Assembly (NCBI GenBank): GCA_902774845.1
Contig: CACYJU010000011.1
Span: forward strand, 1 to 64,000
Reading direction: 5' to 3'
DNA length: 64,000 nucleotides
Source of the DNA: an uncultured Bacteroidota bacterium
GTDB lineage: Bacteria; Bacteroidota; Bacteroidia; Bacteroidales; P3
Part shown: piece after piece, positions 7,902-16,625 of the stretch
Numbering within the stretch: position 1 is the stretch's first letter
Layout of the letters: every line of letters starts with the position of its first letter
Notes under the pieces: generated by a model
Database searches by the model: none
The model's input: only the letters and a program-made list of their open reading frames with translations
Told to the model about the DNA's origin: nothing
Program-made: the position numbers and the translations under genes

Positions 7902-10220
7902 TTATTTTATTACCAGTATCTTCCCCACCGAGCGGTTGCGCCCTTCTTCATCTGAGGCAAACACAAAATACACCCCGCTACTGACCTTTACACCTGAGTT
8001 GCTGCGTATGTACCATATCGCCTGTCCTCCGTCTGCCCTTGTGGAATAGACCACATGGCCGGCTTCATCCGTGATATGTACTATGGCATTGCGTGAAAAA
8101 CCGCGTATGGCTACGGGTCCGTCATATTCAGGTCTTACTGGGTTGGGGAAAACATGGATTTTTTTCTCAGGCTCTATGTCGGCGTATGTGGCTGTGGAAC
8201 GATAGGACTGGAGTCCCATATCTGTGCCGATGAAGACTTCTCCTGTTACGGGATGGATGCCTACGGTGACTATCTTGTTTGAGAAAAGTGGACTATTGGA
8301 TGTTGTGAAGTTTTCTATCTGTTCGAGTCCGGTGGATGAAAGCAGATAGAGACCTCCTGCGGCAGTACCTACCCATTTGCGGTTGGCTCCGTCTACAACT
8401 ATTGAGGTGATTGATTCGTATGCCAGCAAATATTCAACAAGTTCTCCTTCGGTGAAGAGAATGTTGGAGCAGTTGACAGGCGAGAGCTCGCCTGATCCGC
8501 CGTTTTCGAAAGCCTTATATCCGTCGTAGATAACCTTTATTCCCTTGTCCGTACCTATCCAGATGTGCCCGTTCTGGTCTTGCACCATACAGTTGACATT
8601 GGACGTCTGGAGTCTGCTGCCTTGGTTTGGATCAACCCACGATATAAGCTCTCCTCCGTTGTGGACATATATCTTGTTGTCTCTTCCTGAAAACCACAGA
8701 TAACCATTAACCGTGTCAAAAAGAATATTGTAGATCATGGCTCCGTTCACAACTGATGCGGTATTGAATTTCCTCCACGAACCGTCGGTAAGATGCGCCA
8801 CCAACCCATAGTCGGAAAGAGAGTTAAGCATCCATAGATTGCCGTTCCAGTCGTAAGTTACAGCTCCTGTAAGCAATGAAGTGAAAGTCCCACTGCTATA
8901 TGGTTGCAGAGTCCCGTCGCTGTTTGTCTCGTTGTAAACGGAGGTAACCTTGTTGCCGTCGATTTCTATTATTCCACATCCCCATGCGGCTGCCGCAAGA
9001 ATCTGTGGATTGGTTGGGTTGACTGCTACGTCAACGACGTCGTGTAGCCAGATGTTGCTGTTCGTCTTGTCCAGCTGTTGCCAGTCGCGATCCTTGTATT
9101 GATAAAGGTTTCCGTCAAGATAAAGACTGGCGTTTGTCGATGACTTTCCTCCCGGACAAACGGCTATGCCTCCATTCACGGATCTTACGCGATAGACATT
9201 GTCGCTTCCTGGCCCGCTGGGGGCTGTCGTGAAAGTCTTGTTTTCTTTGTCTACGACCACCATCCCTGCCCAGTCGTGGGCAATCCAAACTCTGCCATCA
9301 GAGCTTGCCACCGCATCGTGTGCGAGCATTTCGCCGTCTGGAATCTTGCTGATGGTACGTACGAGCCTCAGGTTGTTGTCATAGATTGAGACGGAATCCC
9401 ATAACGTGACAACAAGTTGTCCTTCGATAGCTCGAAGTGACATGATGTTTCCGCTCGTTACTGCTTGGTATCCGTCATTGCTCTTTGCGTACAATGTCAA
9501 CATGGATGGATCGGTGGACATTGTTGCCACCGCAAGTTTCTCACCGCAAGATGCCAACTGTTGTGGCTTGGCGCTATTCCACAGAGAAGACGTGTCAACT
9601 GACCACGTATCCTCCACATTAAGGTACGGATTGTTTTTGTTCGAATAGAGTAATCCTTTTGAGGTTGCGAGATATATCAATGTGTCGACGAAAGCGATGT
9701 CATAAACTGCGCAGTTGGCCGACATCTCGTCCGTGAAATAGTAGGTATCCTCTATCTCCTTACGGGTCATATTCACCACCACCAGACCGAACCCACATGC
9801 AAGATAGGCGTGGTTTTTGTTGAACTCCACGGCATTGATACTCTTGTCTCCGGAATAGACCCACTGCTTGATTCCGGAAATATTATATGTCTGCTCGTTT
9901 TGCAGAATGTCAATATTCCCGTTGTGGTATGCCACGATTAGCGACTTGGATGTTTTGTCGTAGGCGATAGTGCTGATTCCGATGTCGCTCAATCCATCGC
10001 CTTTCGATAGAGTGTTAAGGGTTAGGTCTTCTTTGTCGTAATAAAAGATACCCTTCGACGATGCAGCATATACACGTGTCGGTGCATCGACAACATGCCG
10101 TAAGTTGTAAAACGAATGATAAGACGTCCACTGTCCGATGCGCTGTGCCGAAACAGGCGTTCCCATAAGAACACACCCCAATAATGCGGCTACACAATAC
10201 CATCGTGCTAAAGTCCTCAT
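7902..10220 (-). CDS. porZ: PorZ-like beta-propeller protein with type IX sorting domain
   Basis: A 772-residue secreted protein with a signal peptide (residues 1-25, ending near VSAQ). Most of the length is two tandem beta-propellers of the two-component-regulator type (repeated blocks such as GLSDIGISTIAYDKTSKSLIVAY, SDGRVWIAHDWAG, DQNGHIWIGTDKGIKVI). A type IX C-terminal sorting domain starts at IHVFPNPVRPEYDGPV and ends in SVGKILVIK. Length, architecture and the adjacent recO match PorZ, which in Porphyromonas gingivalis is a surface component of the type IX secretion attachment complex and binds A-LPS. Its ATG overlaps the mreD stop by 4 bases, so it is translated with the cell-shape genes. 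The PorZ assignment rests on architecture and neighbourhood. Confidence 0.82.
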   Translation of the reverse strand: MRTLARWYCVAALLGCVLMGTPVSAQRIGQWTSYHSFYNLRHVVDAPTRVYAASSKGIFYYDKEDLTLNTLSKGDGLSDIGISTIAYDKTSKSLIVAYHNGNIDILQNEQTYNISGIKQWVYSGDKSINAVEFNKNHAYLACGFGLVVVNMTRKEIEDTYYFTDEMSANCAVYDIAFVDTLIYLATSKGLLYSNKNNPYLNVEDTWSVDTSSLWNSAKPQQLASCGEKLAVATMSTDPSMLTLYAKSNDGYQAVTSGNIMSLRAIEGQLVVTLWDSVSIYDNNLRLVRTISKIPDGEMLAHDAVASSDGRVWIAHDWAGMVVVDKENKTFTTAPSGPGSDNVYRVRSVNGGIAVCPGGKSSTNASLYLDGNLYQYKDRDWQQLDKTNSNIWLHDVVDVAVNPTNPQILAAAAWGCGIIEIDGNKVTSVYNETNSDGTLQPYSSGTFTSLLTGAVTYDWNGNLWMLNSLSDYGLVAHLTDGSWRKFNTASVVNGAMIYNILFDTVNGYLWFSGRDNKIYVHNGGELISWVDPNQGSRLQTSNVNCMVQDQNGHIWIGTDKGIKVIYDGYKAFENGGSGELSPVNCSNILFTEGELVEYLLAYESITSIVVDGANRKWVGTAAGGLYLLSSTGLEQIENFTTSNSPLFSNKIVTVGIHPVTGEVFIGTDMGLQSYRSTATYADIEPEKKIHVFPNPVRPEYDGPVAIRGFSRNAIVHITDEAGHVVYSTRADGGQAIWYIRSNSGVKVSSGVYFVFASDEEGRNRSVGKILVIK

Positions 10221-10735
10221 CTTATACGTTTTCTACTATTGAACAACATCTGCCATACAACCACCAAAACGACAGTCACCAAGGTGGTAAGTATTGACGA
10301 TACAAGTATGCGGAAGAAGTATTCCATGCTGAAATAGTCCAGCGTGTAGAACACCAGCGAGTGGATAAAAAGCAGAATCAAGGAGTAATAGGCGAAGTAC
10401 TGTGGTGCAACGGTGAAGAAGCTTGGCGTAGGTATTGATACCTCCTCGTTACGCGTTATAATCCTGTCTGCAAACGTGATCCGGCAGAATGCCATGATTG
10501 TGCAGGCAAACGCATGAAACCCTAGCATATTAGAAAAGATGTCAATACATAGTCCCAACGCAAAAGACAGCAACAGCATATATATCCGCCCCATTCTGTT
10601 GGGCAACATCAGGATGAATATGGTATAAAACATCGGATTGATGTACCCGCCAAAATATATGTTGTTCAGCACGAACAACTGTATGGCAACGACTGCCAGC
10701 AATCTTAATATGTTCCTTATGATTATTTCGCGCAT
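10217..10735 (-). CDS. mreD: Rod shape-determining protein MreD
   Basis: An integral membrane protein of the elongasome (172 residues from the chosen start) with about five hydrophobic segments, including LLAVVAIQLFVLNNIYFGGY and an Ile/Leu-rich segment after NRMGRIYM. MreD works with MreC, MreB and RodA in side-wall peptidoglycan synthesis. I chose the Met at 10735 because it places MREIIIRNILR at the N-terminus, as in relatives, and leaves a 7-base gap after mreC; the longer frame from 10762 would overlap mreC by 20 bases. It overlaps porZ by 4 bases. Confidence 0.9.
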   Translation of the reverse strand: MREIIIRNILRLLAVVAIQLFVLNNIYFGGYINPMFYTIFILMLPNRMGRIYMLLLSFALGLCIDIFSNMLGFHAFACTIMAFCRITFADRIITRNEEVSIPTPSFFTVAPQYFAYYSLILLFIHSLVFYTLDYFSMEYFFRILVSSILTTLVTVVLVVVWQMLFNSRKRIR

Positions 10736-10742
10736 AACTCTT

Positions 10743-11573
10743 CTATTGTACTGGGATTGCATCTATCAACGCGTCTTGCTCGCGTTTGAATCGGTTCTCT
10801 ATGACATACACATAACCCAGCTTGTTGAAGTCGGTCGACAGCTTTATCTTTATCTCGTAGAATCCGTTGTTTTTCTCCGAATCGAACGACTTCACATATC
10901 CGACAAGGATGCCTTCCGGGAAATCGTTGGCCATGCCTGACGTTATTATAGTGTCGTTCTCATACAGTTTGTATGTCGTCGGGATATCCACCACTGAGGC
11001 ATATCTATAGTCTTCTCCATCCCAGCGCAATGTTCCGTTGGTTTTGGTACGTTTGATGCTGACGCTATGTTGGCTGGCTGAGTTAAGCACCGGCATCACG
11101 GTGGCAAAATTCTTGGTGCAGTTCAATACAACTCCCACCACCCCTTGGGGCGATATTACAGCCATGTCGGGATGCACCCCTTGGGCGCTTCCCTTGTTTA
11201 TCATGATAAAGTTGTTTCGCTTTGTCCATGCGTTCTTCACCACTTTCGCCTCTGTGTAGGTATATCGTTGTTTGTATACCGTGTCTTCTACCTCGAACGA
11301 TGTGTTCACATACGAGATATACGATTCTTCGAGATGGGCTCGGAGTGCGGCATTCTCTGCAGCCAGTTTCTCGTTCTCTTTCTTCAGGTTGAAGTATTCG
11401 TTCATCGACGTGATCTTGCTCGACCACGATCCCACTATCGACGATGTCCATTTGAGCATCACCGAACGCTGATAATTCGTGTTCTGCGCTATCAGTAGTA
11501 TCGACACTATTATTAGTGCGATAAACACAAACACGTAATCAAGGCGTTTCAGCAGTTCAAAAAGGCGATGCAT
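10743..11573 (-). CDS. mreC: Rod shape-determining protein MreC
   Basis: A 276-residue inner-membrane anchored periplasmic protein. It has a short cytoplasmic N-terminus, one membrane helix (about residues 12-32), a coiled coil (about 60-95, NLKKENEKLAAENAALRAHLEE), then the two beta-barrel lobes of the MreC family (blocks MINKGSAQGVHPDMAVISPQ, GVVLNCTKNFATVMPV, ITSGMANDFPEGILVGYV). It scaffolds the elongation complex. The start lies 3 bases after the gmk stop codon, so gmk, mreC and mreD form one unit. Confidence 0.95.
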   Translation of the reverse strand: MHRLFELLKRLDYVFVFIALIIVSILLIAQNTNYQRSVMLKWTSSIVGSWSSKITSMNEYFNLKKENEKLAAENAALRAHLEESYISYVNTSFEVEDTVYKQRYTYTEAKVVKNAWTKRNNFIMINKGSAQGVHPDMAVISPQGVVGVVLNCTKNFATVMPVLNSASQHSVSIKRTKTNGTLRWDGEDYRYASVVDIPTTYKLYENDTIITSGMANDFPEGILVGYVKSFDSEKNNGFYEIKIKLSTDFNKLGYVYVIENRFKREQDALIDAIPVQ

Positions 11574-11576
11574 ATC

Positions 11577-12146
11577 TTAACAGCTCAAAAATTTGTCAAT
11601 GACTTTTACCGTATCTTCTATCGCAGTCTGCAGGTCGTCGTTGATGATTGTCTCGTCAAACGATGGCGCTTCTTTCAGCTCTATCGCCGACCGCCCCAGC
11701 CTCTTGGATATGGCTTCTTCCGTCTCGGTCCCTCTGCTGCGCAGCCGTTGCTCTAAGACCTCTATGCTCGGCGGCATCACGAATATCGACATTGCCGTAT
11801 CTCCAAAATAGCGCTTTAGGTTTTTGCCTCCTTTGACGTCCACGTCAAACACTATCACATGTCCGTTATTCCATATCCGTTCTATCTCTGACTTAAGCGT
11901 CCCGTAGCATATTCCCTGGTACACTTCTTCCCATTCCAGAAATTCATCGTTGGCTACTCTTCTCTTGAATTCATCGTGTGAGATGAAGTAGTAGTCCACT
12001 CCGTTCGTTTCCCCTTCTCGCGGACTGCGTGATGTGGCCGAAATCGAGAATTCAAAACAGTCGTATCTCTTGCTCAGCTCTTTGATTATCGTCGTCTTGC
12101 CCGAGCCTGACGGTGCCGAAAAAAGTATTGCTTTGCGATTATCCAT
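11577..12146 (-). CDS. gmk: Guanylate kinase
   Basis: Phosphorylates GMP to GDP with ATP in the cytoplasm. The 189-residue protein starts with MDNRKAILFSAPSGSGKTT, which contains the P-loop SAPSGSGKTT. The GMP-binding segment with SISATSRSPREGE follows, then YYFISHDEF and EWEEVYQGICYGT. The frame is open for another 39 codons upstream, but that stretch reads through the inverted-repeat element at 12155-12315 and has no family resemblance, so the start at 12146 is preferred. It leads the cluster with mreC, mreD, porZ and recO. Confidence 0.96.
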   Translation of the reverse strand: MDNRKAILFSAPSGSGKTTIIKELSKRYDCFEFSISATSRSPREGETNGVDYYFISHDEFKRRVANDEFLEWEEVYQGICYGTLKSEIERIWNNGHVIVFDVDVKGGKNLKRYFGDTAMSIFVMPPSIEVLEQRLRSRGTETEEAISKRLGRSAIELKEAPSFDETIINDDLQTAIEDTVKVIDKFLSC

Positions 12147-12154
12147 TGTCTTAA

Positions 12155-12315
12155 GGGAGGTTCTATAAATTAGGTGTTGTGGGATTTGATTGCATTTTGC
12201 GATAGATTGGCCATTTGGACGATGGCGCAATATGGTGTATTGTAACTGAGTACAAATGGGCAATATATTGTGAAAGGTGATTGAATATCATAATATCGAA
12301 TTTATAGAGCCTCCC
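12155..12315. mobile_element. Possible MITE: 161-bp element with 17-bp terminal inverted repeats
   Basis: The outer 17 bases (12155-12171 and 12299-12315) are inverted copies with a single mismatch, reading GGGAGGYTCTATAAATT inward from each side. The interior is AT-rich with no credible gene. One end lies 8 bases before the gmk start and the other abuts the stop codon of the acidic-protein gene. No clear target duplication is visible (TTAA on one side, TCAG on the other). It could instead be a structured RNA or operator region; the long TIR makes a small non-autonomous element the best guess. Confidence 0.45.
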
Positions 12316-13230
12316 TCAGAACTTTCGGTCAAGTATCTTGTTGAACGTCTTAACCTCCATTGAATCCATATTCCAACTGTACTGCTGCGCTATCTCGCTG
12401 ATATATCTGATTGCCTCTTCGCGGTTGTCGATAGCGTTCAGCCTTAATATGAAATCCGTATAGGCTCTCATGTTGTTGTGGAACAACGCTCCTACAAAAC
12501 TGAATTTGTCGTTGATATTTATAACCGTACGCAGGTCTGTCACCTTGTGCGACGATACCTGCTGTACAATATTGTCGGCCACACTTGCATGGTTCTGCTC
12601 GAATTTGTCTCCTATCGTCTGTGCTTGTTTTGGGTCTTGGTTCTTGGAGAGATAATCGAAAAGCGAGAGCTCTTGGCTGTTCTCTTTCTCTTTTGGTTCG
12701 GATTCCTCTTCCTTGGCTGGATCTTCTGTAGCTATCGCCTCCGGCTCAACTTCTTTCACGGGTTCTGGTTCCGGATCCGATATTGGTTCTGGTTCGGGCT
12801 CAGGATCAGGTTCGGGTTCCGGTTCAACCTCTTCTTCTGCCTCAATAGTCTTTGATATAGGCTCCGCCTCAACTTCAACTTCTGCCTCTGGCTCCTCTTC
12901 TTTCTCCTCAACATTCTCTTCTTCTTCAAACAAATCCTCGAAGCCTCCTTCTTTCTCGTCGTTCAGAATCGGCTGTGCCACACTCACCACATCTTCTTTG
13001 TGCTCTTCTGGCGCAAATGGTGAGGCTATTGTCTCCACCTTCTCTTCTTCCTTCTTTGGCTCTGGTTCGTTCTCGACAGGCACCATGCTGACCATCGTGT
13101 ATATCCCGCGTAGCCGCTCCAAAAGGATGTCTCGCTCTATCAGCGACAACCCTTCGGATTCTGTGTCATAGCGGCACACCATCTCTCTCAAATTCGACAA
13201 CTCTTGTTCAATCTCTTTCCGATATTTCAT
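12316..13230 (-). CDS. Acidic Glu/Pro-rich conserved hypothetical protein
   Basis: A 304-residue cytoplasmic protein in three parts. Residues 1-50 are helical, with KEIEQELSNLREMV. Residues about 55-195 are a very acidic low-complexity segment with Glu-Pro and Asp-Pro alternation. The C-terminal 110 residues form a conserved-looking helical domain (VININDKFSFVGALFHNN, NREEAIRYISEIAQQYSW). The INDKF...N...Y C-terminal domain recurs in Bacteroidales hypothetical proteins, often with an acidic linker of variable length. Function unknown. It is downstream of the exopolysaccharide phosphatase gene (143 bases) on the same strand. Confidence 0.6.
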   Translation of the reverse strand: MKYRKEIEQELSNLREMVCRYDTESEGLSLIERDILLERLRGIYTMVSMVPVENEPEPKKEEEKVETIASPFAPEEHKEDVVSVAQPILNDEKEGGFEDLFEEEENVEEKEEEPEAEVEVEAEPISKTIEAEEEVEPEPEPDPEPEPEPISDPEPEPVKEVEPEAIATEDPAKEEESEPKEKENSQELSLFDYLSKNQDPKQAQTIGDKFEQNHASVADNIVQQVSSHKVTDLRTVININDKFSFVGALFHNNMRAYTDFILRLNAIDNREEAIRYISEIAQQYSWNMDSMEVKTFNKILDRKF

Positions 13231-13372
13231 CTTATTCTATATTAGTTTTGTGTAAATCAAATAATTATTCGATATGGAAATATTCTTTATCAAGGTGTAA
13301 AATTAGCAATAAATGCCATATTATCTCAATATGTCACCAAATGTTTTTATCAACTGTTGTTGATAACCATTC

Positions 13373-14101
13373 TCAGCAGTTTGGCTGTTTCAGCCGGCTG
13401 AGTTTTTCTCCCAACTTGCTCTTAATGGTGAGCTGGTTAAATGCCATCTTCTCGTCGGTGACAAATCTCACTTTGTGTATATCACTTCCGCATGCGTCAT
13501 ACATCTCGTTCTCAAGCAACCACACGGCCTTGTCTTGTGCCTCTCCGCCATACAACCCCGCAAGCGCGCTATAGTTCAGCTGCAGCTTCACCTTCTTCTC
13601 TTTCCACTTTTTGTAGTCGTCTTTGCCCATATAGATATACCTCTCTGGATGGGCAAGTATCGGGTAAAAACCTTTCGAGAGTATCTGTTCAAAGAGCATT
13701 CCCAGATTCTCTGGTCCGTTGAAGAAACTGGTCTCCACCAGCAGGTGGTCTCTGTCGTCTCCAATCGGCAGCAGGTCGTCTTTCTCAAGTCTCGACATAA
13801 ACTCATGGTCGAGCATGTATTCCGCTGCCAACATCAGTTTTATCCCTCCTTTGTACGCCTCTTTCAGCTGCTCGAATCTATCTTGCAGCATACTCGTTGC
13901 GTTGGGCAAATCCTCATACACATGCGGCGTGCACCACACCGTCGTCACTCCCCATTCCTCGTATTTCTTCAGCACCGTGAGCGAGTCTTCCATCTCTTTT
14001 ATACCGTCGTCCACGCCTGGCAGTATATGGCTGTGCATATCTGTCAGCCCCTCGAAGAACCCCACTTCCTCTAATCTCTTTTTTCTGCTGAAGAGTCCCA
14101 T
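13373..14101 (-). CDS. PHP-type tyrosine-protein phosphatase (CpsB/YwqE-like)
   Basis: A 242-residue metal-dependent phosphatase of the PHP superfamily. The metal-binding motifs are present in order: DMHSHILPGVDDG (residues about 21-33), WCTPH, LAAEYM, AHPERY and CGSDIH. In Gram-positive bacteria and Bacteroidota such enzymes dephosphorylate the tyrosine tail of the cognate BY-kinase, and here the gene lies 5 bases downstream of wzc. The pair thus forms the phosphorylation switch for polysaccharide assembly. Specificity for Wzc is inferred from position. Confidence 0.9.
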   Translation of the reverse strand: MGLFSRKKRLEEVGFFEGLTDMHSHILPGVDDGIKEMEDSLTVLKKYEEWGVTTVWCTPHVYEDLPNATSMLQDRFEQLKEAYKGGIKLMLAAEYMLDHEFMSRLEKDDLLPIGDDRDHLLVETSFFNGPENLGMLFEQILSKGFYPILAHPERYIYMGKDDYKKWKEKKVKLQLNYSALAGLYGGEAQDKAVWLLENEMYDACGSDIHKVRFVTDEKMAFNQLTIKSKLGEKLSRLKQPNC

Positions 14102-14106
14102 CTCAA

Positions 14107-16572
14107 CTATTCGGCGTTATAGTATTTGTTACCGTAACCGTATCCGTAACCGTGATAGTAGCTGCCGTAGTAGTATCCTCGTCTGCCGCCATAGTAGCTG
14201 CCTCCTTCGTATTTCGTTCCGTTAAGCAGTATCACGGTGTTCTTCAGCTTGTCGCTCTCTGCGTATCTCTGAACCACCGGCAGCGCGCTCTTCTCCATCA
14301 ATCCTGCTCTCACTACGAATATCGAGCGATCCACCTCCTGTGAGATAATCTGCGTGTCGGCGACAATCTCCACCGGCGGGCAGTCTACGAAGATATAGTC
14401 GTAGTGCTGTCTCAGCTTCTTTATCAGGTCGGGCAGCTTTCCGTTTCCGACCAACTCTGTCGGGTTGGGAGGCATCTTTCCGATTGGAAGCACATCCAGC
14501 GTCTCGCATCCCTCAAACTTGTATATCACGCTTCCGATATTCTCCAGCTCCACCTTCCCGCTCAGGTAGTCGCTCAATCCGTGGGCCGGGCTGTTCACAC
14601 ATATCGACAGCGTTCCTCTGCGCAGGTCGCCGTCTATCAGCAGCACTTTCTTCTTCTTGATGGCGATACATATTCCCAGGTTTAGCGAGATGAAGCTCTT
14701 TCCGCTTCCTGCGTTCAGCGAGGTCTGCTGGAACACCGTGCATTCTCCCTTGTTCGAGATGTACTCCAGGTTGGTTCGCACCACCCTGAATGCTTCGTTC
14801 AGCACGTCTCTCTTGCCTTCTTTCACCACTACCGGTGCCGTCTCGTTCTGCCCGTTCTTCAGCTTCTTGCTCTTTATTCCGAGGGCTCTCAAGTGTTTCT
14901 TTGCTCTGTTGATGAGCTTCCTGTCTTCTTTCGACAGCCTTTCGGGTATCTCTCCCATGAACGACAGCTTCAGCGACGACAGGTCGTCCCTGCCTCTAAC
15001 CTTTGTGTTCATCGACTCTCTTATGAACAGTACTGCTGCCGGTATGGCGAATCCTATCACCACCGCCACCAGCAGTATCATGTTTCTCCTAGGCGACTTG
15101 GGCGCCTGCGAGCCGGTCGGACTCTCTATGATTCTCGTGTTGTATGCTGTGAAAGCTTGCGACAGCTCGTTCTCCTCTCTCTTCTGCAGCAGGTACAGAT
15201 ACAACGCCTCTTTCACCGACTGCTGTCTCTCTACCGAGAGCAGGTTCTTCGCCTGTGTCGGGTTTGCCGATATTCTCGAGTTGATTCTTGCCTCGTTCCT
15301 CTCCAGGTTCTGCAGCTGCGACTTCAGGGCGGTGATGTTGTTGTCCATTGATGAGATTATTGACTGCCTCAACGTCTCCAACACTCGGTCTGCGCTCACC
15401 ACCAGCGAGTTCCTCTCACTACTTTGTGCCACCAGGTTGTTTCTTCTCAGTATCTGCTCGTTGTATTCCGAAATCTGCCTGTCTACCGAGCTGTTCGTGA
15501 TACCTGATATCGACGGTATCGGATTCGTGACATTCGACTTGTCGTTCAGGTAGTTCCTGATATATTGTGCCATATACAGCTGGTTCCTCACATCCATCAT
15601 CTGCTGGTTCAGCTGGCTCCCTTCGTTCATATACAGCTGTGCTGCTGCCTTCACGTCGGGCACCATGTTCGAACTCTTGTATCCTGCTATGTTGGCATCC
15701 ACTCCCGACAGCTCTTCTTCTATCACCTTCAACCTCTCGTTGATGAAGTCTGACGTGCTCACGGCTATCTGGTTCTTGTTTTTTATCCATTGCTCGTTAT
15801 ACACCGAGATTAGCGTGTCCAGTATATCGTCGGCTCTGTCTTTCGACTTGTCTGTCATAGCCAGCCTTATCACGTCGGCCTGCTTGTCCACCTTCGCTGC
15901 GGTCAGCCTCCCTTTGTAGCTCTTTATCGCGCTCAGCTGCGGATGTTTTGTCACCATTATCTCCTGGCTCGTCTCGCCGAATTCCGCCGCTTTGCTCACT
16001 TTCACTCTTCCGAGCGGCGTCTTGAATATCGTGCTGTCCTTCACCGTTCCGCCTCCTTCGCCCTTCAGCGTCTCGTCTTTCAGCTCAAAGCCTCTCATCG
16101 TGATGCTGCCGTCACTCCCCACAATCACCTTCATCTTCGCCGCATCTTCGGATTTCAAATCCAAAAACTGCACCCTTACCGGCAATTTCTCCCCATACAC
16201 CACCTTGTTGTGGAACAACCCCTTGCTCTCATACTCTATGTCCAGGTTCATCCTGTTCACCACTTCTGCCATAAGGTCGTTCGACAGGAATGCCTGTATC
16301 TCGTTCGCTGTCGCCACATTTCCAAACGTGCCGAACGTACCAAACTGATCGATGTTTCCCATCACGCTCCCCGAACCCTTCGAGTCCGAGTTTATCAGTA
16401 CCTGCATTCCCCTCTCGTACATCGGCACCGTCGACAGATACACGAACACTCCCACCACAAACGCCACGAATACCGACGCCGCAAACCAGTACCACTTGCT
16501 CAGGAATATGTATATCAGCGATTTGAAATCTACGCTGGAGTCTTGGCTTTCCTTTATCTGCTGTTCTTCCAT
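14107..16572 (-). CDS. wzc: Wzc-type polysaccharide co-polymerase / tyrosine autokinase
   Basis: An 821-residue inner-membrane protein. The first membrane helix is at about residues 30-50, followed by a Wzz periplasmic domain with long coiled-coil segments (about 270-470), then a second membrane helix (about 500-520) preceded by the proline motif GSQAPKSPRRN. The cytoplasmic BY-kinase domain has Walker A SLNAGSGKSF at about 617, Walker A' VLLIDGDLRRG and Walker B YIFVDCPPVEI. The last 30 residues form a Tyr/Gly-rich autophosphorylation cluster with about a dozen tyrosines. It controls chain length and export of a capsule or exopolysaccharide with Wza and the PHP phosphatase. Confidence 0.94.
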   Translation of the reverse strand: MEEQQIKESQDSSVDFKSLIYIFLSKWYWFAASVFVAFVVGVFVYLSTVPMYERGMQVLINSDSKGSGSVMGNIDQFGTFGTFGNVATANEIQAFLSNDLMAEVVNRMNLDIEYESKGLFHNKVVYGEKLPVRVQFLDLKSEDAAKMKVIVGSDGSITMRGFELKDETLKGEGGGTVKDSTIFKTPLGRVKVSKAAEFGETSQEIMVTKHPQLSAIKSYKGRLTAAKVDKQADVIRLAMTDKSKDRADDILDTLISVYNEQWIKNKNQIAVSTSDFINERLKVIEEELSGVDANIAGYKSSNMVPDVKAAAQLYMNEGSQLNQQMMDVRNQLYMAQYIRNYLNDKSNVTNPIPSISGITNSSVDRQISEYNEQILRRNNLVAQSSERNSLVVSADRVLETLRQSIISSMDNNITALKSQLQNLERNEARINSRISANPTQAKNLLSVERQQSVKEALYLYLLQKREENELSQAFTAYNTRIIESPTGSQAPKSPRRNMILLVAVVIGFAIPAAVLFIRESMNTKVRGRDDLSSLKLSFMGEIPERLSKEDRKLINRAKKHLRALGIKSKKLKNGQNETAPVVVKEGKRDVLNEAFRVVRTNLEYISNKGECTVFQQTSLNAGSGKSFISLNLGICIAIKKKKVLLIDGDLRRGTLSICVNSPAHGLSDYLSGKVELENIGSVIYKFEGCETLDVLPIGKMPPNPTELVGNGKLPDLIKKLRQHYDYIFVDCPPVEIVADTQIISQEVDRSIFVVRAGLMEKSALPVVQRYAESDKLKNTVILLNGTKYEGGSYYGGRRGYYYGSYYHGYGYGYGNKYYNAE

Positions 16573-16625
16573 TTTCTTCAGTTTTCGAATAGTTTATCCG
16601 TTAGTTTATGTCCCGCAAGGGCGAT

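Noticed and set aside
11577..12263. Longer guanylate kinase starting at 12263
   Set aside because: The extra 39 residues translate the inverted-repeat element; the family N-terminus begins at 12146.
13347..13366. Hairpin after the PHP phosphatase gene as a terminator
   Set aside because: Eight-base arms but followed by A, not T, on the reverse strand.
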